From an uncultured Aquimarina sp. (GTDB lineage: Bacteria > Bacteroidota > Bacteroidia > Flavobacteriales > Flavobacteriaceae), in NCBI GenBank assembly GCA_947503135.1, contig CANNCQ010000015.1, positions 1 to 60,643 of the forward strand: a stretch of DNA of 60,643 nt, read 5' to 3'. Numbering within the stretch: the first letter of the stretch is position 1; each line of letters starts with the position of its first letter. Under the pieces are notes generated by a model. The model worked only from the letters and a program-made list of their open reading frames with translations, did not search any database and was not told the origin of the DNA. Shown here in pieces: positions 38,117 to 47,675 of the stretch. Both the position numbers and the translations under genes were made by a program.

Positions 38117-39475
38117 ATGAAATACGTCGATAATATTCTTGATACAGTAGGAAACACACCATTAGTTTTGTTGAATGATATAACCGATGGAATAAAATCA
38201 AAAGTTTTTGTAAAAAATGAAGCTTCGAACCCTACAGGGTCGATTTTAGATAGAGTGGCATCTTATATTTTAGAAAATTTAAATCAAAAAAGCCTGTTGA
38301 AAGAAAGAGGAACACTAATCGTTTCTCTATCTGCAAATACAGCAATTTCTTTAGCTTCAATAGCTATTAAGCAAGGTTTTGATGTTGTTTCTGTGATTAC
38401 TGATAAGGAGAGTAACGAGAAAATAAGTTTGTTAAAAGCGCTCGGGAGTGAAGTTATTATTTGTCCAAATGAACTATCGGAATCAGATATTCGTTCAAAA
38501 AAAGCTGTTGCTCATCGTTTACAAAAACGAACTTCTAATTCATGGTTAATTGATGAAGCCTCAAATTCATTATTTATACAGGCCTATTACCAAACTTTAG
38601 CTAAAGAGTTGTATGCTCAAGTAGAAGGAAAATTGAATCACTTAATAGTACCTGTAAACACGGGAGTTACTATATGTGGTTTGGCAAAATATATTAAAGA
38701 AAAGAATCCATCTGTAAAAATATGGGGAGTAGATGCTTACGGATCAGTAATAAAAAAATATTTTGATTCAGGTATTTTAGATGCAAATGAAGTATACCCA
38801 AATGAAATTGAAGGTTTAGGAGCAACAGCTATAAATGATGCTATTGATTTTTCTAATGTAGATGGTTTTGTTAAAGTATCGGATAAAGAAAGCGCACTCC
38901 AAACGTTGTCTTTAGCATCAAAAGAAGGATTGTTTTTAGGAATGAGCAGTGGTGCAGCAATTGGTGCTTTGTTTCAATTGAAAGATAAATTTTCTGATAA
39001 AGACACTGTAGTAATTATAGCTCCGGATAGTGGGCACAGATACATAAGCAAGATTTATAATGATGAGTGGATGCGAAGTCGAGGTTTTTTAGATAAGCCA
39101 TTTACCGTAGCATCAGATTTAGTGAAAGACCCTACGGCAGATGTAATTTCAGTGAAAACATCTGAATTGGTTTCTCATGCTGTTTCACGAATGCGAAAAC
39201 ATAAAATTTCTCAAATCCCAGTAATTGATACTCATGGTTTTGTAGGATCAATAGATGAAATGGCACTTTTTAGTGCTTATTTAGATGATCATCGTAAAGA
39301 CGATACTCCAATTTCCGAAATAATGAATCCTCCATTTCCTATAGTTAACTCGTTCACTTCTGTAGAAGAAATAGCAAGTTTGATTAGAAATGGAAACACA
39401 GCGGTAATAGTAGCTTTAGATAACGAGAAACACGGAATTATTACTAAATCAGATGTAATAAGTCATTTGCAATAA
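38117..39475 (+). CDS. Cystathionine beta-synthase-like pseudoenzyme with C-terminal CBS pair
   Basis: The 452 aa follow cystathionine beta-synthase: fold-II PLP domain at 1-325 and two CBS domains at about 335-450. Several landmarks are kept: N-P-T-G-S at 38-42, S-S-G-A-A at 277-281 and D-S-G-H-R-Y-I-S-K-I-Y-N-D-E-W-M-R-S-R-G-F-L near 304-325. The Schiff-base lysine of G-S-V-K-D-R is Leu44 here (G-S-I-L-D-R, codon TTA at 38246-38248). S-G-N-T-G is now S-A-N-T-A (72-76), and G-T-G-G-T is N-T-G-V-T (181-185). It therefore cannot form the usual PLP aldimine. The CBS pair probably binds a nucleotide or SAM. It is followed 7 bases later by an unknown gene. Confidence 0.85.
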   Translation: MKYVDNILDTVGNTPLVLLNDITDGIKSKVFVKNEASNPTGSILDRVASYILENLNQKSLLKERGTLIVSLSANTAISLASIAIKQGFDVVSVITDKESNEKISLLKALGSEVIICPNELSESDIRSKKAVAHRLQKRTSNSWLIDEASNSLFIQAYYQTLAKELYAQVEGKLNHLIVPVNTGVTICGLAKYIKEKNPSVKIWGVDAYGSVIKKYFDSGILDANEVYPNEIEGLGATAINDAIDFSNVDGFVKVSDKESALQTLSLASKEGLFLGMSSGAAIGALFQLKDKFSDKDTVVIIAPDSGHRYISKIYNDEWMRSRGFLDKPFTVASDLVKDPTADVISVKTSELVSHAVSRMRKHKISQIPVIDTHGFVGSIDEMALFSAYLDDHRKDDTPISEIMNPPFPIVNSFTSVEEIASLIRNGNTAVIVALDNEKHGIITKSDVISHLQ

Positions 39476-39482
39476 GTATAAT

Positions 39483-40010
39483 TTGAAAAAAGAAGTAAAA
39501 CAATGGTTTAACAACTCCGTGCTAATTGCAAAAAATGCTGGAGAAAGTTTTAAAGCCAAATTTGAGTACGAAATAAAAAGACGTAAAGAAGCTTTAGCTG
39601 AATTTCAAGAGAACCCTGTAATAATTACTCCCGATTTAGTTACAGGAACTTACCGTGCTGTTGGTCAAAACCCAGATGATGTTGAGTCTTGTTACATTGG
39701 TAATGTAGATTTTTTCATTGAAAATGACACCTGGAAAGCGAAATGGAATATCGCAGGATTTATCCATAGTGCCTACGGAATGCTAATTACTCCTAATATT
39801 TTAGTTTTTAATTATTCTTACGAAGATGCTGATAACGTTACTAAATTGGGTATAGTATCATACACTTTTTTATCAAATACTATTGTTAAAGGTAGTTGGT
39901 TAGAGGAAGGGTTTCCTATTAAGGGTATCGAAGAGTTACGCAAGTTAGATGCTAATGAAGAAAGTAAGCCAGATTCCCATGATGCTAATTTTGGATTTAG
40001 TTTGAATTAA
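39483..40010 (+). CDS. Unknown protein paired with the CBS-like gene, 175 aa
   Basis: Not recognised. It starts with TTG at 39483, 7 bases after the CBS-like stop, so it is almost certainly co-transcribed. An N-terminal basic helix (K-R-R-K-E-A-L-A-E-F) precedes a beta-rich part with spaced G-T-Y ... W-K-A-K-W ... G-S-W motifs, a pattern seen in small beta-barrel or beta-sandwich domains. There is no signal peptide, so it is cytoplasmic. Its link to the pseudoenzyme, such as a complex, is inference from position. Confidence 0.7.
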   Translation: MKKEVKQWFNNSVLIAKNAGESFKAKFEYEIKRRKEALAEFQENPVIITPDLVTGTYRAVGQNPDDVESCYIGNVDFFIENDTWKAKWNIAGFIHSAYGMLITPNILVFNYSYEDADNVTKLGIVSYTFLSNTIVKGSWLEEGFPIKGIEELRKLDANEESKPDSHDANFGFSLN

Positions 40011-40113
40011 CAAAACTTAAATAAATCAAGTTTTTCTTAAATGTAAACAATAGTGAAAGCAACTATTACTTTACTAACTCTAAAACGCTTAAATTTGTAT
40101 AAAATATTGCTAA

Positions 40114-40989
40114 ATGAGCACAGAAACCATAACCCCAACAACCGAACGAGTGAAAAAGCCTAAATGGCTGCGTGTAAAATTACCCACAGGTAAAAAATAT
40201 ACTGAGCTTCGTGGTTTAGTAGATAAATACGATTTACATACAATTTGTACTTCGGGTAGTTGTCCTAATATGGGGGAATGTTGGAGTGAAGGAACTGCTA
40301 CTTTTATGATTTTAGGTAATATTTGTACCCGATCTTGTGGTTTTTGTGGGGTTCAAACAGGAAGACCAGATACGGTTGATTGGGCAGAACCTGAAAAAGT
40401 ATCACGCTCTATTAAATTAATGAATATTAAGCATGCGGTAATTACCTCTGTTGATAGAGATGATTTGGCTGATGGTGGCTCAATTATTTGGGCAGAGACA
40501 ATTCAGGCAATTCGAAGAATGAACCCAAATACCACGTTGGAAACCTTGATCCCTGATTTTATGGGAAAGAAAAAAAACATAGACCGTATTATTAAAGAAG
40601 CACCAGAAGTAGTTTCGCATAATATGGAGACAGTACGACGTTTAACGCGTGAAGTTCGAATACAAGCAAAGTTTGACCAGAGTTTGGAAGTACTTAGGTA
40701 TTTAAAAGCCGAGGGTATTAACAGAACCAAAAGTGGAATTATGTTAGGGCTTGGTGAACGAGAGGACGAAGTTTTGGAAACAATGGAAGCACTTAGAAAA
40801 GTGAATTTAGATGTATTAACAATAGGGCAGTATTTGCAACCAAGTAAAAAACACCTTCCTGTAAAAGAATTTATCTTGCCAGAACAATTTCAAAAATATG
40901 AAAAAATCGGATTAGAAATGGGTTTTAGGCATGTTGAAAGTAGTGCACTGGTTCGTTCTTCATATAAGGCTCAAAAACACCTTACATAA
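40114..40989 (+). CDS. lipA: Lipoyl synthase
   Basis: Radical SAM enzyme that inserts two sulfur atoms into octanoyl groups. The auxiliary cluster [13 protein letters not shown] at about 47-59 and the radical SAM cluster C-T-R-S-C-G-F-C at about 74-81 are intact, as is the C-terminal R-S-S-Y closing motif. The 291 aa length is normal. Neighbours do not include lipB. Start ATG at 40114. Confidence 0.97.
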   Translation: MSTETITPTTERVKKPKWLRVKLPTGKKYTELRGLVDKYDLHTICTSGSCPNMGECWSEGTATFMILGNICTRSCGFCGVQTGRPDTVDWAEPEKVSRSIKLMNIKHAVITSVDRDDLADGGSIIWAETIQAIRRMNPNTTLETLIPDFMGKKKNIDRIIKEAPEVVSHNMETVRRLTREVRIQAKFDQSLEVLRYLKAEGINRTKSGIMLGLGEREDEVLETMEALRKVNLDVLTIGQYLQPSKKHLPVKEFILPEQFQKYEKIGLEMGFRHVESSALVRSSYKAQKHLT

Positions 40990-41162
40990 AAAAAGAGATT
41001 GTTTAAGTTTTATTAATGATCTTAAGGTAATTATTAAGTTTTTATATAAATTAGTTAATGAAATTTTAATATATTATATTTAATTTGAAATACTGGATGT
41101 TTTTTTCGACAAATTACTTAATATAGTGATACTTGAATTTAGCAGACTGTCAATTTAAATAA

Positions 41163-42650
41163 ATGAATAGGGCAATTTCCTTTTTTATAATATATTTTTT
41201 ATTTAGTGAATTGTTGATCTCTTCACCAAAAATAAGTAACTCGTTAAGTGTACCAACAATTGATGGTTCAGCTACTACATTTTCATCAAACTTAGAGACT
41301 ACTGTAGAGATACTTGCTCCCGAATATAATTATAGTACTTTGATTATATTTTTTAGTGTTACGTTAATTACAATTTTAACATTACTAACTTTCTCTTTGT
41401 TTAAGTTGAATAAAATGCGAGCTAAGAGCAACTTCTTGCTTCAGCAAAAAAATTCAGAATTAATTATAGCTAAAGATAAAGCGGAGAAGGCAAACAAAAT
41501 AAAAACTCAGTTTCTTTCAAATATTACTCACGAGCTTAGAACTCCGTTGTATGCCGTGACGGGTTTAACTCACCTTTTATTGGAAGAAAACCCTACTCCA
41601 AATCAAAAAGATCATTTGAATTCATTGCGATTTTCAGGAGAATACTTGCTTTCTTTAATAAATAATATATTAGATCTTAATAAATTGGAAGCTAATAAGG
41701 TAGAGGTTGAAGTATCATCCTTTAACTTGAAGAAAAGAATAACTGACGTTCTTATTGCTTTGAACAAGGCTGCAAATGACAGAAATAATAAGATAAATTT
41801 AATTTATGAAAGCTCAATTCCAAATCGTATAAAAGGTGATTCACTTAAGATTTCTCAAATTTTAATAAACTTAGTAGGAAATGCTATTAAATTTACTAAA
41901 GATGGTACAATTACAATAAGAGTAAAAGAAGTTGATGATTTTGATAAAAAAGGAAAGATTCGTTTAAATTTTGAAGTAGAGGATGATGGTCTCGGTATTT
42001 CAGAAGATAGGAAAGAGATTATTTTTGATAACTTTAGTCAAGAATCTCAGCAGGTAAATAGAGTTTATGGTGGTAGTGGTTTAGGATTGTCAATTGTAAA
42101 AAACTTATTGGTATTGCTAGGTAGTGACATTAAACTTGAAAGTACTGTCGGAAAAGGTTCTCGATTTTTCTTTGATCTTGACTTTGGATTGGTTAACGAG
42201 ATTGATTTGTCAGAAAAAAAGAAAGTACTCAATGAAATTGATTTTGAAATATTTAAGTCCAAAAAAATTCTTATTGTTGAAGACAATAAAATAAATCAGT
42301 TAATTACTAGAAAGATTATTGAAAAGAAAGAAGTTATTTGTGATGTAGCAGATAATGGGGATCTGGCTATTGTAAAGGCTAAAGATAATACATACGATTT
42401 AATATTGATGGATATCCATATGCCAGGAATTAGTGGCGTGGAGGCTTCAAGAATGATAAGAGAATTTGATAGAGAAACACCGATAATAGCGTTAACAGCA
42501 GTTACTTTGGATGATCATATTGAAGAGTTTTATGTTAATGGTATAACAGATGTAATACCAAAACCATACAAAACAGAAGAGTTTTACGAAAAGGTAAACA
42601 AAGCTTTTTTAGGAAAATATAAAATTGACGCGCTTTCTATTGAAAAGTAA
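41163..42650 (+). CDS. Hybrid sensor histidine kinase/response regulator
   Basis: Inner-membrane kinase of 495 aa: N-terminal signal segment (5-22), short periplasmic stretch to about 55, a membrane segment at 58-82, a HisKA domain with phospho-His in F-L-S-N-I-T-H-E-L-R-T-P, HATPase motifs N (I-L-I-N-L-V-G-N-A-I-K-F-T) and G1 (D-D-G-L-G-I), and a C-terminal receiver with D-x-x in L-I-V-E-D-N-K, phospho-Asp in L-I-L-M-D-I-H-M-P, and Lys in I-P-K-P-Y. No DNA-binding output is attached. The signal is unknown. It overlaps the 3' end of convergent porT by 14 bases. Confidence 0.92.
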   Translation: MNRAISFFIIYFLFSELLISSPKISNSLSVPTIDGSATTFSSNLETTVEILAPEYNYSTLIIFFSVTLITILTLLTFSLFKLNKMRAKSNFLLQQKNSELIIAKDKAEKANKIKTQFLSNITHELRTPLYAVTGLTHLLLEENPTPNQKDHLNSLRFSGEYLLSLINNILDLNKLEANKVEVEVSSFNLKKRITDVLIALNKAANDRNNKINLIYESSIPNRIKGDSLKISQILINLVGNAIKFTKDGTITIRVKEVDDFDKKGKIRLNFEVEDDGLGISEDRKEIIFDNFSQESQQVNRVYGGSGLGLSIVKNLLVLLGSDIKLESTVGKGSRFFFDLDFGLVNEIDLSEKKKVLNEIDFEIFKSKKILIVEDNKINQLITRKIIEKKEVICDVADNGDLAIVKAKDNTYDLILMDIHMPGISGVEASRMIREFDRETPIIALTAVTLDDHIEEFYVNGITDVIPKPYKTEEFYEKVNKAFLGKYKIDALSIEK

Positions 42651-43365
42651 AGTTTATAAAAACACCCCTAGTACTTAATTTATCTATTGGAGATGTATAA
42701 GGACTAGGTAAGATGTTATCTTGAACAACTTCATTTGTAGTAGAAAAGACCCCACGGATAGATGGAGTAAACTTAAAGTAGGGTAAGAAAAAATCTATCC
42801 CAAAACCAATTTCATAATTTAGTAAGTTTGATTTAGTTCTAAATTCTCCAACACTGTTATCATCGGGATTGTCCTCATTACTCGATAAATTAATAGAAGT
42901 AGAGACCCCACCAACAATAAAAGGTTTAAAATTATTCAAACGTTTAGTGGAAAGTTTTATTAATATAGGAATATGAACAGCAGTTGTTTGAATTTCTCTG
43001 GTGTTATCGTTTGCTCTAGTTGAAACTATATTTGGGAAAAATAGTGTTCGGGTATTGAAGATTACGCCAGGTTCAGTTCGTAAATCGATGTAATCATTAA
43101 TGCGTAAATTACCAATTAAACCTACATTAAAACCTAATTGTTTATTGGTGATGATTTCCTGGTCTTCTAAAGGTAAGTCAGCATTTTCTTCAACATAATC
43201 TATTTTAAAATCTAAAGAATTTACTCCTAAATAATACCCCCATCGATATTTTTTCTTATCGTGGTTTTCTCTATTAAGTAGCCTTTCTTTAGTAAATATT
43301 CCTTGTGAATATATTGTTTGTAGACTAAAAAGTATAAAAAAGAGTAAGCTTATTTTTTTTATCAT
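42637..43365 (-). CDS. porT: Type IX secretion/gliding protein PorT (SprT)
   Basis: Outer-membrane protein of the type IX secretion system, needed for gliding and for secretion of adhesins in flavobacteria. Signal peptide at 1-20, then a barrel with family motifs: [52 protein letters not shown], and the end G-V-F-I-N-F-T-F-Q. The gene overlaps ubiE by 4 bases (ATGA), a linkage common in the family. Other T9SS genes are not in this window. Confidence 0.9.
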   Translation of the reverse strand: MIKKISLLFFILFSLQTIYSQGIFTKERLLNRENHDKKKYRWGYYLGVNSLDFKIDYVEENADLPLEDQEIITNKQLGFNVGLIGNLRINDYIDLRTEPGVIFNTRTLFFPNIVSTRANDNTREIQTTAVHIPILIKLSTKRLNNFKPFIVGGVSTSINLSSNEDNPDDNSVGEFRTKSNLLNYEIGFGIDFFLPYFKFTPSIRGVFSTTNEVVQDNILPSPYTSPIDKLSTRGVFINFTFQ

Positions 43366-44096
43366 TGTTGTTTACTTGCGGTGTATATTGTAGCCACACC
43401 AAGGGTTTGTGGAAAATCTTTACAGTTTATAAACCCTACTTTTGACAAAATATTGTTAAAAGCTTCTCCGTAAGGAAAAGCGGCAGCACTTTCGCTAAGA
43501 TAAGAATAAGCTACCTTGTCTTTAGAAAAAAGTTTTCCTATTAATGGTAAAATTACTTTTGAATGAAAATTATAACCTTGTTTGTATGGGAATTTTGTTG
43601 GTACAGAAGTTTCTAAAACTACAAATATCCCTTGGGGTTTTAGTACTCTAAGGATTTCAATAAGTCCTTTTTCGAGGTTTTCAAAATTTCGAACTCCAAA
43701 GGACACTGTAACAGCATCAAAGTAGTTATCGGGGTATTGAATTTTTTCACCATCTCCCAACACCATTTTAATAGTGTCATCTAATTTTTCTTCATTGATT
43801 TTTTGCTTACCAACATCAAGCATCCCTGCAGAAATATCTAATCCAATAATTTCTTTAGCGCCAGTTTCGGTAAGATTTATAGCTAAATCTCCAGTTCCTG
43901 TAGCAACATCCAGTATTGTTTTAGGATTGTTTTTGGCAACAATGGAAACCACTTTTTTTCTCCATTTTACATCAATTCCAAATGAAATCACACGATTCAG
44001 GCCGTCATAATTTTTTGAAATTGTATCAAACATTGTTGCGACCTGTTCTTTTTTACTTTTAGAAGAATCTTTATATGGGGTTATATTTGCTGACAT
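43362..44096 (-). CDS. ubiE: Demethylmenaquinone methyltransferase
   Basis: SAM-dependent methyltransferase, last step of menaquinone synthesis. The Rossmann SAM motif [12 protein letters not shown] and the UbiE/COQ5 signatures [17 protein letters not shown] and F-G-V-R-N-F-E are clear. At 244 aa the length is typical. In menaquinone-only Bacteroidota it is better called menG. It is upstream of and overlaps porT. Confidence 0.95.
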   Translation of the reverse strand: MSANITPYKDSSKSKKEQVATMFDTISKNYDGLNRVISFGIDVKWRKKVVSIVAKNNPKTILDVATGTGDLAINLTETGAKEIIGLDISAGMLDVGKQKINEEKLDDTIKMVLGDGEKIQYPDNYFDAVTVSFGVRNFENLEKGLIEILRVLKPQGIFVVLETSVPTKFPYKQGYNFHSKVILPLIGKLFSKDKVAYSYLSESAAAFPYGEAFNNILSKVGFINCKDFPQTLGVATIYTASKQQ

Positions 44097-44185
44097 TTAA
44101 AAAGTTTGTGCAAATATAAGTTTTTGTAAAAGTATAGGCTGTGTTTTTAAGATACTAATAAGAAAGTAATACTATTCAAATTAAG

Positions 44186-44193
44186 TATATTTG
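44186..44193 (+). promoter_or_regulatory. Candidate -7 element for trkA
   Basis: TATATTTG fits TAnnTTTG, 43 bases before the trkA ATG. No convincing -33 TTG was found. Confidence 0.4.
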
Positions 44194-44236
44194 TCGTGAG
44201 TTTAAAGGTTCACCATACCTTGAAAACATTTCATAT

Positions 44237-45586
44237 ATGAAAATTATTATTGCAGGTGCAGGTGAAGTTGGTTTTCACTTAGCTAAATTACTTTCTTTTG
44301 AATCACAAGATATTACACTTATTGATACCGATAAGGAACGTTTGTCTTATGCAGAAAATCATTTGGATATTAGAGGAGTAAAAGGAAACGCTTCATCAAT
44401 AAGTGTGCTTAAAAATGCAAATGTTGATAAAGCAGATTTGATAATAGCCGTTACTGGCTTAGAGACTACCAATATTACTATATGTGTTTTAGCAAATGAA
44501 ATGGGAGCTAAACAATCCATTGCTAGAATTTCGAATACTGAATTCATTACAAATGAGGAACATATTGGATTCAAAAAATTTGGAATTGATGAATTGATAT
44601 CGCCAGAATTGTTAGCTGCTAATGAAATCAACCTGTTGTTAAATCAATCTGCATTTAGTGAAACATATGAGTTTGAACAAGGAGCTTTAATTATGGTGGG
44701 AACTACGTTGAAAAAGGAATCTCCTTTTGTAGGTAAAACGTTAAGAGAAGCTGCTTTAATAGAACCGGCATTAAAATTTATGCCCATAGCAATTCAACGT
44801 AAAGGAACTCAATTTACAATTATACCAAGAGGAAATACGGTATTTAAAGAAGGTGATGAAGCTTATTTTGTTACTACCAAACAAGGTGCTGAATTGTTGT
44901 CTAAATTAGCAGGTAAAGAACGTAAAAAAATTAAGGATGTTATGATCCTTGGAGGTAGTAAAATAGGATTTAACACGGCTAAAGACTTGTGTTCTAAAAA
45001 CTTTAATATTAAAATGATTGAGCGTTTAGAAGAACGCGCTTTTGAGCTTGCTGATAACCTGCCTAAGGCATTAGTTATTAAAGGAGATGGAAGAAATGTT
45101 GAATTGCTTGAAGAAGAAAATCTATATGATATGGATGCCTTTATAGCAGTTACAGGAAATTCAGAAACAAATATTATTTCTTGCCTTATGGCAAAATCCA
45201 AGGGAGTTAATAAAACAATCGCTTTAGTTGAAAATATGGATTATTTTCAGCTTTCTCATTCGATTGGTGTTGATACCTTAATTAATAAAAAACTACTTGC
45301 GGCAAATTCTATTTTTAGATACGTGCGTAAAGGAGAAGTACTAGCGATGACAAAGCTTGGTAATATGAATGCTGAATTGTTAGAGTTTGAAGTTAAGTAC
45401 AGTTCGAAAGTTGCAAATACGGCAATAAAAGATATTGATTTTCCAAGAGCAGCAATTATTGCAGGAGTAGTTAGGGGAGATGTAGGAATGATTCCGCTAG
45501 GAGATTTTAAAATACAAGCTGCCGATAAAGTTGTGGTATGTAGTTTGCCAAAATCTATTGTTCAAGTCGAGAAATTATTTGTGTAA
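44237..45586 (+). CDS. trkA: Trk potassium uptake regulatory protein TrkA
   Basis: Peripheral cytoplasmic NAD-binding subunit that gates the TrkH potassium channel. Two RCK modules are present, each with a Rossmann start: G-A-G-E-V-G-F-H-L-A near residue 6 and G-G-S-K-I-G-F-N-T-A near 238, each followed by a TrkA_C region. The length of 449 aa is normal. The stop and the next start overlap (TAATG), so trkA and trkH are translated as a pair. Confidence 0.95.
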   Translation: MKIIIAGAGEVGFHLAKLLSFESQDITLIDTDKERLSYAENHLDIRGVKGNASSISVLKNANVDKADLIIAVTGLETTNITICVLANEMGAKQSIARISNTEFITNEEHIGFKKFGIDELISPELLAANEINLLLNQSAFSETYEFEQGALIMVGTTLKKESPFVGKTLREAALIEPALKFMPIAIQRKGTQFTIIPRGNTVFKEGDEAYFVTTKQGAELLSKLAGKERKKIKDVMILGGSKIGFNTAKDLCSKNFNIKMIERLEERAFELADNLPKALVIKGDGRNVELLEEENLYDMDAFIAVTGNSETNIISCLMAKSKGVNKTIALVENMDYFQLSHSIGVDTLINKKLLAANSIFRYVRKGEVLAMTKLGNMNAELLEFEVKYSSKVANTAIKDIDFPRAAIIAGVVRGDVGMIPLGDFKIQAADKVVVCSLPKSIVQVEKLFV

Positions 45587-47082
45587 TGCCTAAGTTAAAT
45601 TATAAAATAGTCCTACATATTATGGGCGTACTTCTTCTTATTAATGGGGGATTTATGCTTTTGGCTACACTATTCAGTCTTATTTATAAAGATGGGGTAA
45701 CTGTTCAAATTGCTGTTGCTGCTTTGTTAACTATGATTGTTGGCGTTAGTTTTATGTTTTTTACTCGTGAACATAAGAAAGATTTAGGAAAAAGAGAGGG
45801 GTATATTGTAGTAACTTTTGGATGGATATTTATGTCTTTAAGTGGGACTTTACCCTATTTGTTTTCGGGATCGATACCTGAATTTACAAATGCTTTTTTT
45901 GAAACTATGTCGGGGTATACTACAACAGGAGCTTCAATATTAGATGACATAGAGGCTGTTCCTTATGGGGTTTTATTTTGGAGAAGTTTAACTCATTGGA
46001 TTGGAGGAATGGGTATTATAGTGTTAGCTATTGCTATATTGCCATTATTAGGTATTGGAGGAATGCAGTTGTTTGCAGCAGAAGCTCCAGGGCCTAGCAC
46101 CGATAAACTACACCCTCGTATAACGGATACAGCAAAACGATTATGGTATATTTATGTAGGATATACTGCTATTGAAACGGTGTTGTTGAAATTAGCAGGA
46201 ATGAATTTTTTTGATGCGATTAATCATGCTATGAGTACCTTGTCTACAGGGGGATTTTCTACAAAAAATGCTAGTGTTGCTTATTGGAACGATAATCCTA
46301 TGATACAATGGATAATTATCATTTTCATGTTTTTAGCAGGAGCAAATTTTGTATTGAGTTATTTTGCTTTTAAAGGAAAATTTAGCAAAATATATTCAGA
46401 CGAAGAGTTTAAATATTATGCGAGATACACCATTATTTTTAGTGTAATAGCAGCTGTTATAATTTATTTTCAAGCCGATATTTCAGCTTCGTCAATAAAT
46501 CACCCAATGGTTTGGGGGAAAATAGAAAGCTCTTTTAGACATTCTATTTTTCAGGTATTGGCGGTAATTACTACTACAGGTTTTGTTTCTGCGGATTATA
46601 CAATGTGGACACCTTTTTTAACGGTTTTTTTCTTTGGACTTATGTTTTCTGGAGGATCAGCAGGTTCTACTTCAGGAGGAATAAAAGTGGTTCGGCATAT
46701 TATTACAATAAAAAATGGATTATTGGAATTTAAGCGAACATTACATCCCAATGCTATAGTTCCTGTGAGATATAATACTAAGGCAGTAAATAAAGAAATT
46801 GTATTCACTATTTTAGGATTCTTTATATTGTATTTTCTGTCATTTATTTTTGGGGCGTTAGTGTTAGGAATGCTAGGGTTGGATTTTCAATCAGCTATAG
46901 GTGGGGCAGCTACTTCATTAGGAAATGTTGGGCCTGGTTTGGGACAATTAAGCCCTGTAAATAATTTTAATTCTTTGCCTTTGGCAGGGAAGTGGTGGTG
47001 CTCATTCTTAATGTTAATAGGTAGGTTGGAACTTTTTACAGTATTGATTTTATTTACTCCTTTCTTTTGGAGAAAACGATAA
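45586..47082 (+). CDS. trkH: Trk potassium transporter membrane subunit TrkH
   Basis: Inner-membrane potassium channel of the Trk/Ktr family with four pore loops in 498 aa. The selectivity regions are visible: T-T-T-G-A-S near 113, S-T-G-G-F-S near 222, T-T-T-G-F near 337, and S-L-G-N-V-G-P-G near 446. About ten membrane segments surround them. It overlaps trkA by one base. Fits potassium homeostasis under salt stress. Confidence 0.95.
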   Translation: MPKLNYKIVLHIMGVLLLINGGFMLLATLFSLIYKDGVTVQIAVAALLTMIVGVSFMFFTREHKKDLGKREGYIVVTFGWIFMSLSGTLPYLFSGSIPEFTNAFFETMSGYTTTGASILDDIEAVPYGVLFWRSLTHWIGGMGIIVLAIAILPLLGIGGMQLFAAEAPGPSTDKLHPRITDTAKRLWYIYVGYTAIETVLLKLAGMNFFDAINHAMSTLSTGGFSTKNASVAYWNDNPMIQWIIIIFMFLAGANFVLSYFAFKGKFSKIYSDEEFKYYARYTIIFSVIAAVIIYFQADISASSINHPMVWGKIESSFRHSIFQVLAVITTTGFVSADYTMWTPFLTVFFFGLMFSGGSAGSTSGGIKVVRHIITIKNGLLEFKRTLHPNAIVPVRYNTKAVNKEIVFTILGFFILYFLSFIFGALVLGMLGLDFQSAIGGAATSLGNVGPGLGQLSPVNNFNSLPLAGKWWCSFLMLIGRLELFTVLILFTPFFWRKR

Positions 47083-47156
47083 TAAACAATAGAAGACTAT
47101 AGGAGATAAGTTTTGTTTAACGCTGCCTTTACCCTGAAAAAACATATTGTTTGCAA

Positions 47157-47675
47157 ATGAAAACACTATTTTTCATATTAATAATTCTTAGCTCTTTAAT
47201 ATCAAAAGCCCAAGAGAAAAACAAGTATTATGTTGGAATTGAAGGTGTTTCTACAACCAAAGGTGCGTTTGCATATCCTTTGGTTGGAATAAAATTTCAT
47301 AGGACTAAGTTACAAGTAGGGTTACTCGTTGGTTCAAGTTTTGTAAACAAAGAAAGTGCTATTGGAATAAAAAGTGATTTTTTGCTTTTTCCAAATATAC
47401 AAAGGGATAAGGAATTTAATTTTCATTTTATAAGTAGTATTAATTATTTCAAAAACTCGATATCTATAGGAGATGCAGAAACCCAAACCAATACAATTCA
47501 AATGACATTTGGTTATGGATTTGACTATGAGCTAGTCAAAAACCTATCTTTTAAAAGTAACATAGGATTAGGCTCTTTAGTGGAGATAAGAAAATTTAAT
47601 TTTGATACAAATTCACCTAAGAATAAGTGGGGTTTTGCAGGATTAATTTCATTGGGTGTAAACTACAGGCTATGA
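47157..47675 (+). CDS. Outer-membrane beta-barrel family protein
   Basis: Small barrel of 172 aa with a signal peptide at 1-20 (cleavage near S-K-A-Q). Alternating strands (V-G-I-K-F-H-R-T-K-L-Q-V-G-L-L-V-G) and a last strand ending Y-R-L are typical. I use the ATG at 47157; a TTG two codons upstream is less likely. The function is unknown. It overlaps the next gene by 4 bases (ATGA). Confidence 0.75.
   Translation: MKTLFFILIILSSLISKAQEKNKYYVGIEGVSTTKGAFAYPLVGIKFHRTKLQVGLLVGSSFVNKESAIGIKSDFLLFPNIQRDKEFNFHFISSINYFKNSISIGDAETQTNTIQMTFGYGFDYELVKNLSFKSNIGLGSLVEIRKFNFDTNSPKNKWGFAGLISLGVNYRL

Noticed and set aside
44863..45201. 112-codon open frame antisense to trkA
   Set aside because: It lies wholly inside trkA on the other strand, has no family pattern and mirrors the codon composition of trkA.
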